Source of the DNA: Cytospora piceicola
Lineage: Eukaryota; Ascomycota; Sordariomycetes; Diaporthales; Cytosporaceae
Assembly: GCA_023375675.1 (NCBI GenBank)
Contig: JALQBC010000044.1
Span: 1-64,000, forward strand
DNA length: 64,000 nt
Direction of reading: 5' to 3'
The translations under genes and the position numbers were made by a program. The stretch's first letter is position 1. Each line of letters begins with the position of its first letter. The notes under the pieces were generated by a model. The model did no database searches, was not told the origin of the DNA, and saw only the letters and a list, made by a program, of their open reading frames with translations. Shown here one piece after another: positions 11,357 to 22,626 of the stretch.

Positions 11357-14300
11357 TCCGAAAATCCAAGCTTCACAGTGGATCTCTAACCCTCACCGCT
11401 TGCGTCTGGATTAGGCAATGGATAACTTGATGAGTGGAACAAGAGCCGGGGTTACTGGCCGCAGCACGAGTCGTATACGAAAAGCAAAATAAGATTGTTC
11501 AAAAATTGGATCAGGGTGGAAGGAGTGATGTTTGGTGGTCGGTTTTCTATATTCCAAACTCCTGGAACCCAGCCTGATACCCAGGTATTTATGTGTTGAG
11601 CCGACGATGGAGCGGTCTTCGTATTATCCACCCACGAGCCGCCAATCTGTCTCCGCAGTCCACTGGAACAATTTACGACGAGCCCCTGATACTGCCGCAG
11701 ACTGACCCAAGCTTTTGCCGTGCTACGTACAAGATTGAGGGCGCGATATGATCATCTCACCGCATACTTGAAGATCGCGGGGTGTTGAAGATAGGTTTTC
11801 GGTTGTGTGGACGACAGTATCACAGCCTCTCGGCCTAGCATTACTTGGCTGGTACGTAGGGGGGGCCACCGAACTCCGGGGTTCCCTTCCCAACAGCCGG
11901 GCCAGCCCTTTAGCCCGTGGACACGACATCTGGAAAGGTCGATGATTTTTCGGCTGAGTGTCAAGGACCCACCCAAGGGTACCAAAGGGTGCTCAAGGGT
12001 GCTCAAGGGTCCATCTTGTGGGAATTCTAGAACGCGTGGTTTGTGGGGAAAGGAGAGCATGCATTCGTGCATGGACAAGGTATCCCAGCGCCGAAACCTC
12101 CCCTGTCTTTCGCCTCAGGGGTAAGCTATCCCAAAAGTGTCACCAAGCTAGTGTATATCCCAAACCAACAACGATTGTCCCTGTAACTGAAACCTCCGTG
12201 AGCTGAAACGTTCGTCAACATCGATATTCAGTCAGTCGATTCACACACAACAAGCAACTTGAACAATATTAGCCAGCATATCTGGTCGGTCTTCACCCCG
12301 AGCACTTCTTTTTCTTCTTCATGTGTTTATTCTACCGGAATTAGCGGCTGTGACGTGAGGCTGAGGATGGGGTGACTCCGCCTCCACCCGAACAAAATAA
12401 CAACGTACAGTACTTGAGTACCCATTTAACGCGGCCACTGAGTGCCACGACTGAGTTCACGCCCAGGCGGCCCTGGAGCCACATGGCAATGCGTGTACGA
12501 TCCACTGCCATCCACCACCGACTTCTGCTTCTATTAGTGCATAGTAAGTACCTAGGTATGTACCTAAGTACGCTTGGCAAGTCACCTCAATTTCCTAGAG
12601 CCACGGGGTTTCTCGAACTTTCTCATCTTACCGAAGTTACCCAAGTAAATTACAGTATACGCGGTAGCCAAGCAGTTGTCTACCAGTTTAGTCCAATCGC
12701 GAACACAACGCTACTGCAGCGGTAACGCCAGCCACACTGATAAGAAGAAAAAAGGAACAGGAAAAAAAAGACAGAGAGAGGCAAAGAGCCTATACAAATC
12801 GCACTACAGACGCCACTGTCGATACTTATTGGTCAGCCAGGTCAACGGTCCACCAGAGCCTCGGCTTCTAGTGTGGTGGTATTACCCCGCGAACATGGCC
12901 ATTCCAGATCATTGGTTTGCCATCAACGCCATGAGAGCACGTTTTCTGGACAGCTGAAACTTTAAAGGCCAACATCCTAGATGAGTCAGTGGGGCTGTTT
13001 GCATGACAGCTTAACGGATCCAGTCTCCCGAGGTCCAGATTCCAAAACGCGGATGTGATCTCCAGCAGATCCTGGCAATCGCTGAGCTATGCCCTTCAAG
13101 TTGTAATCCAAGGTTGTGTGTGAGCAGAGAGGCGCGGGAAGTTTTGTCCGGAGTAGGGACTCTACCCTCACATGTATCTCAACACCAGTTGACCATATAG
13201 ACATGTTATGGATAAAGTTTCCAGTGACTGCATGCGATTTTGAATAGATTGAGTAATACATGTATCTTTCTCCCAGGACTCGTCCGAAATTGCCTTGTGC
13301 TACTTGTCCGTGGCGGTCAACTCTTCCCCGGTCTGATTCGCCCCTCTGATGGCCATTGCGCCGCTCGGATATACGGCAGGTAGGACGCAATGATGATACC
13401 GAATGACCCCCGGGGGGCCCACCATGGCAGAGCCTCGTTGTGTCACGGCTTGTTTGACATGTCGCACTGGCGAGGCCTGATTGGAGGTAGACGAAATATG
13501 GATGCTACTACTAACTTGCGTCGCATTAGAGCCCTCTCGAGACACTCTGCAAGACATCCTTGGATCATGCAAGGTATGCTGCAAGCCCCGGTAGTACCCA
13601 TGGAGAAACAGAAACCTCGAAAACGCCATGTGTCACAGTCCCCATACATAGCCTCGCCCGACACCATCGCCGCCACCACTGCCGGGTAAGAGCAGCATCG
13701 TGAAGATTAATTTGAAGAGCGGAGTCCTCGTCATACGGTTTTGGTATGGAAACTTGGAATCTCAATGACTTTTTTAAGGATACATGTATCACATGCCTCC
13801 CAAAACGGAAGGATCTGAACAAGAAAAAGAAAAATCCTCATCATTCTTTGTGACCTGCACAGTTTGTAGTCAACTTGTTTATATGTCCCGTCTACGCGAA
13901 ACTCCGGGTCACTGGATCGACAAGTGCCACCGGCGTCGTCAAAAGATGCTGTTTGCGGTTTTTCGGATTATGAGCAATCATCATCGAGTGGATCGACATA
14001 CCAAGGTAGCCTCGAGCGCTGGACCGCTATGACCCAGATATGATTACTATACCGGAAGCTTCCCGGGGAGTCTGTGATCAGCTTCGCATTAAGGTTGCAT
14101 TCGATGAAGTGAGGGGGCTTCCAAGGTTATCCAGACGTAGCCTCGTCGGCTGAGATGTGTCTTGTTGAGATTGGCAGCCACTTTGGTCCAGCAGGAATGG
14201 GTGAGTCTTTTTGACAGAAGCTTTATTTCGCGCACTCTGTAGGCAATATGTGATATGCAAGAGGAATCACATGCATGTCGCATGAGTCAACAGGCGGGAC

Positions 14301-15680
14301 AACCCACAGCTTCGTGGCCAAAGCCAACACAGTTGGATATAGCCTCAACAGGACTATAAGGCTGCGGCAATATTTTCTTTCCACGTCAGGTTGCCGATAT
14401 GCAAGTGCTAATACTTACATATGTTTCCCGCATAGGATACTAATGTGGAATTTGGGCGCCGATCCCTGTCAGATTGCAACGGTCACATCTGATCGTCATT
14501 TAGCCGGGCCAAGCCCGGATAATACTGTCACTTCTGCAGCTAAACTCTGCATCGCTGCTGTTATTTACTGGATTCGATGTGATGCATATGAGGTTGACTA
14601 GGTCCACGTGTCCGATGTGCTAATGGTTGACTGCTGGCCCAAGCCCCAGAGAAGCGGGATGTAAGCCAAAGGCAGGCTACCGTGTAGAGGAGATTGCTAT
14701 TGACTAGGTAGTCACTGAGCAAAGCCATTTCTAAGCTCGAGATGAGTGTTGTCCAGGAGAGTGTGGTGTCCTCTCACTGCTTCTGTAATATGTTTCTGGA
14801 GGTGTGCTCCTGGACATGTGTAAGTAGATAATCTGGGGATGTTTGAAAACGATTTGGTTTGGCAATTGATGGTAATCCTGTTTCAAGTAAGAAGTGCTCA
14901 AATCTCGATCATGTCGAATTGCCAAGCCAAAGTGTGAGTACTCAACGGTCTCAGGGGCCGGAGATCCATATCATATGGCCAGTTTATCTCACGGCCCAGC
15001 GGAAATACCATATGTGCAAGTATGGTTGTTAATTGTAAGATCCGCCAGTGCCGGCGGTTTGTTAAGGGCGACTGGATTATCGTCTTTGGTATTTGATAGA
15101 CCCCTGTTTATGGTCGTCTTCTTACGAGTAAGAGAACCAAGGTGACAGGATCCCATGGATTTTGGTTGTTTTGTCCAGATGTCGAATATTGACGCCATTC
15201 ACTATTTCATATTAGCATATACAGGTTTACTCAATAAGTTTCATATAATCATTACTCGAGGAGGCAAGCATGCATTGCATCCAAATGAAAATATACATAT
15301 TGCAAGAACGCAACTGACCGCTTATCTCAAGTGCTCCATCACATCAGTGCTGCAGCAACTGCACATGCAGCAACCAGCGTCTGACTCTATACTCTTGCGG
15401 GTGTCTGTGTCTGGGATCGGTCGTAGCGCTCTAGGCAGTGAACAACAGACAGTCCGTCTGCCTAGCCCAGTATTGCATCAAGGCAAATACAGCCTTCCAA
15501 GGTTATGAGCTTCGATTTTACTAAAAACGCTAGATTTAATGTGGGATAGGTAGGTATCTTTGGTTAACTAACTATAATATATATAGTCCGCGCGCGACCC
15601 TAACCTTAAGAGTTGATGAATAACCTTCCCTTGATCCGACAAATATCCCCCCTCTGAAGGAGAAACTCCTTTCAAGACCG
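11357..15680. other. Gene-poor intergenic region
   Basis: About 4.3 kb without a supportable gene. The first few hundred bases should hold the NLR-like gene's promoter. Only short overlapping frames of random composition occur. Around 15500-15610 the sequence turns AT-rich with a TAGATTTAAT-containing motif also seen near 19660. Decayed DNA is likely but no element can be named. Confidence 0.5.
11971..12010. repeat. 10-bp tandem repeat, four units
   Basis: Four adjacent 10-base units end in CAAGGGT or AAAGGGT; the last two are identical (GCTCAAGGGT). It lies in the gene-poor region and is a simple minisatellite. Confidence 0.8.
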
Positions 15681-16394
15681 TCACCTCCTGCTCCCTATTA
15701 CTTGCACTAAAGCGACCGACGAGACAATCAGTCCAGGCCTCTGACCATAAAACTCTGCCGTGAGCGTCACCCCCAGCCCCCGTGGGTTCTCGTTGAAACG
15801 CAGTCCATCGCCCTCGCCGTAGATCACACTCTCGATATGGATCCGGAAATCTTGGTTCGCAGGCAGCGGCCCTTGCTGCTGCTGCTTGTCTTGGTGCTCA
15901 GGCCTGCGTGAACCATCATTATCAACACCACCACCACCACTACTTATTCCTTTATCCGATGACCACAGCAGGTCCTGCCCCGCAAAGACCTCGGCGCGCG
16001 TGATCCTGGATCCCCCGGCCAGCGGCAGCTGCCCCAGGCCGTGGTGCGGGTACTTGGCCACGACGACCTCGAGCGCAGTCGACACGATGGCATAGCCCGC
16101 GGCGAGCGAGCCGCGGGGCGTCTCTTCTTCCGGAGCGCGGAGCGTCGGGAGGGGGAAATGCACCTTGCCCACTACCACTGTCGCCGCCACCGCTGCCGTC
16201 TCCGCTGCCGTGGCGGGCTCAGGATGTGCCGACGAGGAGGAGGACCGGGGTGTAGGCGGATGGGGACGGGCAGGGGTGAGCACTGCTCCGTGGCTGTGGT
16301 GGGCGATGGTGACGGGGTGCTCGGCGTCGGAGAGGGCTGTATTGCCGTGGGCGGTGGAGACGAGGGTCTCGCATGGGCCAGGAAGGGTGTTCAT
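15681..16394 (-). CDS. Protein of unknown function
   Basis: The frame gives a 237-aa protein starting at the ATG at 16394. The frame is open upstream to another ATG at 16565, but that extension is read from a CA/TG microsatellite and is His/Thr-rich, so I treat it as 5' leader. The sequence has a Pro/Ser/Ala-rich middle (residues about 35-85), a moderately conserved-looking core with KYPHHGLGQLPLAGG, a Gly/Asn/Gln low-complexity loop and a hydrophobic C-terminus (GLIVSSVALVQVI). No signal peptide or known motif is visible. Codon use is GC3-rich like real genes here, and that is the main support for coding. I do not recognise the family. Confidence 0.5.
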   Translation of the reverse strand: MNTLPGPCETLVSTAHGNTALSDAEHPVTIAHHSHGAVLTPARPHPPTPRSSSSSAHPEPATAAETAAVAATVVVGKVHFPLPTLRAPEEETPRGSLAAGYAIVSTALEVVVAKYPHHGLGQLPLAGGSRITRAEVFAGQDLLWSSDKGISSGGGGVDNDGSRRPEHQDKQQQQGPLPANQDFRIHIESVIYGEGDGLRFNENPRGLGVTLTAEFYGQRPGLIVSSVALVQVIGSRR

Positions 16395-16436
16395 GGCGGC
16401 GTCAATCTTGTGCTGTGTTGGTGATGACTTGGAGCC

Positions 16437-16480
16437 GTGTGTGTGTGAGTGTGTATGTATGTGTATGTATGTATGTATGG
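16437..16480. repeat. TG/TATG microsatellite
   Basis: A run of GTGTGT followed by GTAT/GTATGTATGTATG units lies just upstream of the ATG chosen for the gene at 15681-16394, probably within its 5' leader. Confidence 0.85.
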
Positions 16481-17458
16481 ATTGCTCAAATGAGTTAAGC
16501 AATGAAGATGTGGGAATGGTCTGAGCACGAGCTAACCTCTCCGTTCCCGTTAAGTGTCTAATCATTTTCCGCCACGCAAGCCTTTCTTTGGCTGGTTACC
16601 TCTGCTGCCGTCGTGTCACAGCCCCGTACATATACCATGTGACCCCTAGCGCCGGAACGCCCCTAGCGCCCGAACTAATAAAATCACCCGTAACCTATAA
16701 AAGTTAATAGGCTTTACTTAGACCCTTGTCAGTTCCCTTTAAGGCTATTACTATACCCTAGGGTAGTTTATATATTATTGTATGTTTCGGTCTTTGTATC
16801 TGCTTATATTCTGTGTATTCTGTGCCTCTGTCGAGACGACAAAGGTAACATAATGCTCGGGTTAACAGGCCCTATAGTAGTTGTTTCACTACAGCTGAAA
16901 GGTTAAACAGTTGGTTGTTCTGCGAGCTCATGAAACCCGTAGACCGTCAACTGGTGGCTGTGGGGGACTTTTGTCGCCCCACTGCATAGCTGCTGCGCAC
17001 TATAGGCAGCCTACATGAGCTGAACTGAGAACTAGGGTAAACAACTGGAGGCTCACCGTCCTATTGTTTGTGATTTGATTTGTGTAGGAACGAGGACGCG
17101 GTGAACCAGTGTGATGAACTTCACATTTCATAACAACGTGGCTGTTTCGATTTGGGTTGGCGTCAACTGGTGATGTCCTCTATTGAATGTGGTGGAGCTA
17201 ATCCAGCTCAGCCTTTCCGCTTGAGTGTTCGTACATATCGTGGCTAATATTGTCGACATACATGTGGCAGGCCAGAGGGAGAGGATGGTTCGGAGGAGTT
17301 TAATAGGTATATAAAGCAGGATTGAACCCGACCGAAGAGGTATTGGGAAACCACAGTCCCAGAGCACATTTGACTTGGATTCTCATCCAAATACTTCCAC
17401 CTCATTCGTACAACCATCCCTAAACCTTAGCCATACACCACATCCATTATACCTCATC
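16481..17458. other. Divergent intergenic region
   Basis: The stretch separates a minus-strand gene from the plus-strand lectin-protease, so both promoters should be here. Positions 16680-16830 are AT-rich. No further feature is recognised. Confidence 0.4.
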
Positions 17459-19084
17459 ATGGACCTACCTCAGATCTGCACCCAGATGCCCGTTCCGCCA
17501 GAACTCGAGGCGACGGCACACACTCTTGCGATCCAGGAGAACCCCTTCAACGCCTACCAGATCACGGCGGGAGATTCTATCCAGCCCTCAGACCCCAATG
17601 ACCGTCCCGGCATCGCCCTCCCCATTGGGTCCAAGTGGTCGGCCGGTCGGGTCCTGCGGGTTAAGATCCTCAGTGGGTCTGACAAGATCCGGAACAAGAT
17701 TCGACAATATGCCAGTCTGTGGACGCAGTACGCCAACATCGAGCTCGATTTTGTCGACTCGGGCGACGCTGAGATCCGCGTCAGGGTCAACTCGAATGGC
17801 TCATCCTCGTCGTACGTGGGTACCGACAACTTGGCTATCCCGCAGAACCAGCACACGATGAACTTCGGCTGGCTGACCGACTCGACCTCCGATACTGAGT
17901 TCTCGCGCGTCATCATCCACGAGTTCGGCCACGCGCTGGGCTGCATCCATGAGCACCAGTCCCCAGATGCCAACATCCCCTGGAACGTGCCGGCCGTGGA
18001 GGACTATTACCAGAAGACGAACGGCTGGACCAAGGCCGACGTGGCTACTAACATATTCAGGCCGTACGGTGCCTCGACCACACAATTCTCGTCCTTCGAC
18101 CCGTACTCCATCATGCTGTACGCCATCCCGGCCTCGCTAACCACCAACGGCTACTCGACGGGCTGGAACACCCAGCTATCCGCGACGGACAAGTCCTTCA
18201 TCGCCGCGGCCTACCCGGGCCGGGGGCCTCCAGGCCCCTCCCCTGCCGCCACGCCGTCCTTCAACACCATGGAGACGCGCCAGTGGAACCAGCCAGGCCA
18301 GGAAGCCGTCAAGCGGCAGGTCTTCCCCAAGGACCTGGGCGCCCCGCCCCGCATGGCCCTGGGTCTCGCCTGGCTCGACGTGGCCAACACGGCGAACCTC
18401 CGCGTCAACGCCTTCGCCGACAACATAAGCGCCAGGTCCGCCGACGTGCACATCAACGCGTGGGCCGACACGAGGCTGTACTCGGCCGGCTGCACGTGGT
18501 TCTGCGAGCCGCCGTCGACCTACGCCGACTTCCAGGTCGGCCAGTTCAGCACCCAGGAGGACCACGCGTGGAACACGGAGCAGGCCAAGACGTCGCGGCG
18601 CATCAAGTTCCCGCGGTCGTACGGCGCCGCGCCCAAGGTCGTCGTCTGGCTCAACCAGCTCGACATGGCGTCCGACAAGAACTGGCGCGTCGCCGCGACG
18701 GCGACCGACATCGACGCCTCCGGGTTCACCATCAACATCGAGACGTGGGCCGACTCGAGGCTCTACTCCGCCGCCGCCGCCTGGATCGCATACCCGGCCG
18801 ACAAGCACGGCGTGGTCAGCGGCAGCTACAGCACGCTGGACATCCGGCCGTGGGACAAGCCGCAGCTGCAGAATACTGGCCGGGAGGACTTCCAGGCGGG
18901 CGCGCTCCATAGCACGCCGACGGTGCTGATGGCGCTGAACAGACTGGACATTGACCATAACGCTAACCTACGGCTGAAGCTGAGTGCCGACTCAGTTTCC
19001 AAGGACGGTATGCAGTGGCACATTGATAGCTGGTGCGACACGACGCTGTACTCAGCTGGGGCTTCGTACATAGCTTTCACCTGA
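17459..19084 (+). CDS. Metzincin metalloprotease fused to three H-type lectin repeats
   Basis: The gene encodes 541 aa from a single frame. The frame is open upstream to a TTG at 17375, but the first ATG is 17459, in a good context (TCATCATGG). Residues about 50-255 form a zinc protease of the astacin/metzincin type. The zinc site HEFGHALGCIHE is at 154-165 (ligands H154, H158, H164; base E155), and the Met-turn SIMLYA is at 218-223. After a Pro/Gly linker (255-268) come three repeats of about 90 residues, each ending in a WADTRLYSA- or WCDTTLYSA-type strand followed by an aromatic strand. These match the H-type lectin fold known from snail agglutinin and discoidin. The protein would therefore cut protein targets while bound to glycans such as terminal GalNAc. 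No signal peptide is visible, so export would have to be unconventional, or the protein acts inside the cell. Confidence 0.87.
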   Translation: MDLPQICTQMPVPPELEATAHTLAIQENPFNAYQITAGDSIQPSDPNDRPGIALPIGSKWSAGRVLRVKILSGSDKIRNKIRQYASLWTQYANIELDFVDSGDAEIRVRVNSNGSSSSYVGTDNLAIPQNQHTMNFGWLTDSTSDTEFSRVIIHEFGHALGCIHEHQSPDANIPWNVPAVEDYYQKTNGWTKADVATNIFRPYGASTTQFSSFDPYSIMLYAIPASLTTNGYSTGWNTQLSATDKSFIAAAYPGRGPPGPSPAATPSFNTMETRQWNQPGQEAVKRQVFPKDLGAPPRMALGLAWLDVANTANLRVNAFADNISARSADVHINAWADTRLYSAGCTWFCEPPSTYADFQVGQFSTQEDHAWNTEQAKTSRRIKFPRSYGAAPKVVVWLNQLDMASDKNWRVAATATDIDASGFTINIETWADSRLYSAAAAWIAYPADKHGVVSGSYSTLDIRPWDKPQLQNTGREDFQAGALHSTPTVLMALNRLDIDHNANLRLKLSADSVSKDGMQWHIDSWCDTTLYSAGASYIAFT

Positions 19085-19559
19085 GGTGAGATGTGGCTTG
19101 GCTGTGTATGTACTTACACACACACAGTTTAAAGATCGTTAACATAGACCGGGTAGGATACGGGAGATGGGTGAAACAGTCTGTTAAATTCTTTTGGATA
19201 AGGCCTGGAGCGTAAATAGTTGTGAACGGGCATTTGATTATAAGATACATACTTAGCTATACATATGTTGCTCTCTTTCGCCAGAAATGATAGCTCCACT
19301 CCTTAGGCACAATATACACACGCTGATATACACACAATGAAACTGTTTGTCTGGACTTCTATCGATTGTGGTCATTTGACTCGGATTCCAGTATACTTTA
19401 GAGTTCACCTTGCCACAGCTATCCTGCTAATCGTCCGACAATGCACAAATGTGGTTTTCGAGCTCGCCGGACTGAACCCACTATGCTATTTCGTACTCGT
19501 TCCATCTCTGTTAGGGGACAAAAAGTGCCGTGCCCGGAACAACAATACGTGAGAAGTAT
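19085..19559. other. Downstream region of the lectin-protease
   Basis: 3' flank of the protease gene. A 71-codon frame at 19337-19552 is hydrophobic-looking, but nothing else supports it. Confidence 0.35.
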
Positions 19560-20046
19560 TAGGTCGTATTATTATATGTTGAATTAAGTTACAGGTAAAA
19601 GGCTACACGTATACAGTCAGTTATATAAAGTCCCTTGTAGGATTATTTCGAAAGGCTAGATTTAATATAGCCTAGCTAGGTATATAGGGTTATAGATTAA
19701 AATATCTTATATTCTATAATAACTTATAACTTAAGTTAATAGGTAGGGACTATCTTAGTATTAATACTATATACTAAAGCTATCTTGAAAATACTAGTAA
19801 GTAGATAATAAAGAGATATATTATAAGAAAGTTACAATATAATGCACGTTATGTTTCCTAGTGGTATATATTTTCAATAGATTACTATAAGGCCGTTATA
19901 AGTCTTTTATAAGCTTATACTAACTTTCTAGTAATATAAATTTTGAAATCTCAGAGATTAGGTAAGGTATAATATAGGTATCATCTTAAATTTAGAGTAA
20001 GACTTAGTAAATTAAATTATAAAGTTTATCACACCTTATAAGCTAA
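19560..20046. repeat. AT-rich island
   Basis: About 490 bases made largely of TATA/TTAT/AATA words, in sharp contrast to GC-rich flanking genes. No reading frame of note occurs. This composition is what repeat-induced point mutation leaves behind from an old transposon, but no terminal repeats or transposase remnant can be recognised, so the origin is inferred. Confidence 0.6.
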
Positions 20047-21069
20047 CTGTATGTAACCTATAAGCAGGTCGGCTCCAGGGCGGACATTTACACGCCTGTC
20101 CAGGCTTTGTCTTCTGTAACACCAACAGACCCGGCGGAGCATAGCATGCCATGTCTAAATTGCTTGCCCAGTCCGGGAACATCATGGAGCTCTTTTCGAC
20201 AGACCACCAGGCACAAGTGCAAACCACGAGCACCCCCTTACAGGAGCGGCAAGGTTCAGTCAACAACATTCGCAATTTCATCTACGTCTTCGGATCCGCA
20301 ACACCGAGACCCAGAAAGATACCCAAACGCAAGTTTTACCGGGCAGTTTCAGAGAAGAAGAACGGCGACGCCCGTGGTGATCATCAGACACCAAACTCAA
20401 AGTGGAAATCGTGGCATATACCCGTGGACGTACCGGTCAAATGTGCATGGCGGACTGTCCAATGCGACGCAATAACGGCCCCAAGCACAGGTGATACCGG
20501 TAAAGAAGTGCAGGATCATCCGTGCAAGCGGGACTACGTACGCTGAGGAGGAAGCCACGGGTTGCCTGGGCGCGAGGTTCTCGTGATCACCAACCAGCCA
20601 GTCAAGCAGGGGATGGGAGTGAGCCCAATGAGGGACGCCGGTGAGTCTCTTTGGAACAGGCGGTAATACCCAACTCCTGAGTGCTGACATCCTTGAGACA
20701 CAAGGCTACGTAAGACGCCAGCACTCGCACCTTTACGAGGCGGGGGCGCCCTCCTGTAGGCTTCAGGAGAAGGGTGTAGGACGTGCAAGAACAGGCGGGA
20801 ACATGCACAAGCACGCCTATCAGCAGCGGAGTAAGCATATGCACTTCAAGGCCTCGCCAGCAGTCGGGTACAATACGAGCAGGATGAAACCCCAACCACG
20901 GTCTCGAGCCCGAGACAGTTGTCGGGCTGGCTCGGGTTGTTGCATATCCAGGCATGAGTAATAAAAAGCAAGACAAAGAAAGGTCTCCCTCAGCGGGGAG
21001 ATGCAAAGACGAGTCAAGTGGAGTGAGGAGGGTAGAGGGAGGAGAGTTATCGAAGTATCATAAATTATG
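20047..21069. other. Intergenic region of normal composition
   Basis: About 1 kb between the AT-rich island and the dioxygenase 3' end. Several short frames overlap on both strands with no motif or splice structure that I can support. Confidence 0.4.
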
Positions 21070-22626
21070 CTATCTTCGCACGCAGATATCGCTCCGGATG
21101 ATCCATTTCTCCCCGGCCGTTACTTCGCGACCTTCGTGCTGATTGCGAGGTCATGTCAGTCTGATGTTACAGGGAGTGTAACACACCATTGCCATGCGTA
21201 GTTCACGAGGGGAATTTCTCCGTTGGGGAGACCACTCACCATCATGCAGTCATCCCCGTGCTTGTGAAGTAACAGCATCCCCGTCTCGGGCGGGATAGCA
21301 ACCTCCTCCCTGGCTACCCTGCGGTCGTGAGGGAAGAACACGGTCTCACCGCCCCGGCATCCGTCTGCCTCTGACGTAAGGTATAGGAGGAGTGTCCAGG
21401 TGGTTTTCGTGGAGATGGGAGTTCCCTGGTCGAACTCGGAGGTTATGGCGTTGGTGTCGTCGTCTAACCCGTGCAGACCGGTCAGCGGGAGTGCAGATCA
21501 TGGCACGAGACCAGGGTCCTTCATAGCTGCTTTGGGCTGTCCTCGTGAGACATTGGAGGCCGAGCACGACCACGCGAAAGACTTTGACACGAGACAGGCG
21601 GGCCGGGACTAAGGCAGAAAGGGCGGACCGTCGGACGAGGCTGAGCGTGTTCCATTGCAGCGAAAGACAAGTATTGGAAGTGCTGGGCCGTACCCGATGC
21701 AGCGGAATACCTACTTAGGTCCGCTGCAGCGGATGTAGACAGCGGAGTGCAACGTAAGGACCAGCCGAGCGCGGAGCTTGCGCCGCAGCCCAATGATATA
21801 CCTTGCTGTCGATCTTTCTTCTGCGAAGAGGTCTCATGATAAGCCGCAGAGCAGAGTCATCCTGGTACAGCAGTCCAGCATGTCGGATCCCACTAGAAAC
21901 CGAGGTCATATCAGGTCGTCTGGGACATGTGACGAGATGCATTCGACGAGCATCAGACGGATAGACAAGGGTACCCAGAGTAAAGGGGGGTTGCAAGACC
22001 ACGAAGATAATGCGCTTGCAGATCACGTTAAGCAACGGGAGGGTGAGACATGACAATTAAGACGAGTAACATACAATGTGCGTCAAAGAACTGCCCAGGC
22101 GAGTAACGGTAGATCCGGATATTGGGAGACAACCCAACCACGTCCCCGCCCCTATATCGTGGCAGATGGATTAACTACAGCGCTAGCGACGTCTATGATA
22201 TGGTAAATCTGATCATACCATACTGCTATCTCGCGTGAACTTGGGGACTCACCATAGGTCTTTCCACTCCTCGCTCAACAATACCTGCTTGAGGCCTGTC
22301 TCAAGCCATAGTCGATTCGCGAATCCCTGGTCCTGCACCTGGAAACGATCGTTCATTCTGACCGCATCTCCCCGCTTTGGCTTACCGGGGGTGGTCGTCA
22401 AGGGCAGGGACCGGAGGAGAGAGAGGTAGTCCCGGCATAGTGACTTGGGCCAGAAGTTGCGTATGAGGAGGACCCTTGAGTCGAGGAGGGGCTCAGGCTC
22501 TAGGTCGGTCAGGGGTAGGGGAGGCCGGAAGACTGGCCAGGAAGGTGGTGCTGCCGTGGGTGGTGATACCATGGCTGCATTGGAGGGTTTGCCCTTTGCT
22601 GCGGGTTTTCCTTTGGCTTTGGGCAT
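21070..22626 (-). CDS. 2-oxoglutarate/Fe(II)-dependent dioxygenase (prolyl 4-hydroxylase-like), four exons
   Basis: Exons 22626-22253, 22151-22075, 21463-21240 and 21138-21070 join in phase to give 247 aa. Introns are 101, 611 and 101 nt with GTGAGT, GTATGT and GTGAGT donors. The frame continues upstream of 22626 but only to a GTG, so I use the ATG at 22626. The N-terminus is Lys/Ala/Pro-rich. The catalytic core shows GLSPNIRIYRYSPGQFFDAH, then the iron ligands H150 and D152 (HYDD), a GGETVFF strand, LLLHKHGDD and the distal ligand H226 in HEGRE. R240 in the KWIIRSD strand is the expected 2-oxoglutarate anchor. Such enzymes couple 2-oxoglutarate decarboxylation to hydroxylation, here of an unknown substrate. 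Introns 2 and 3 fall next to the iron ligands. The 611-nt second intron is long for this genome. Confidence 0.88.

Noticed and set aside
17375..17458. Upstream extension of the lectin-protease
   Set aside because: It begins with TTG, not ATG, and adds no signal peptide.
18176..18958. 260-codon minus-strand ORF
   Set aside because: Antisense shadow of the lectin repeats, Arg/Val/Gly-rich.
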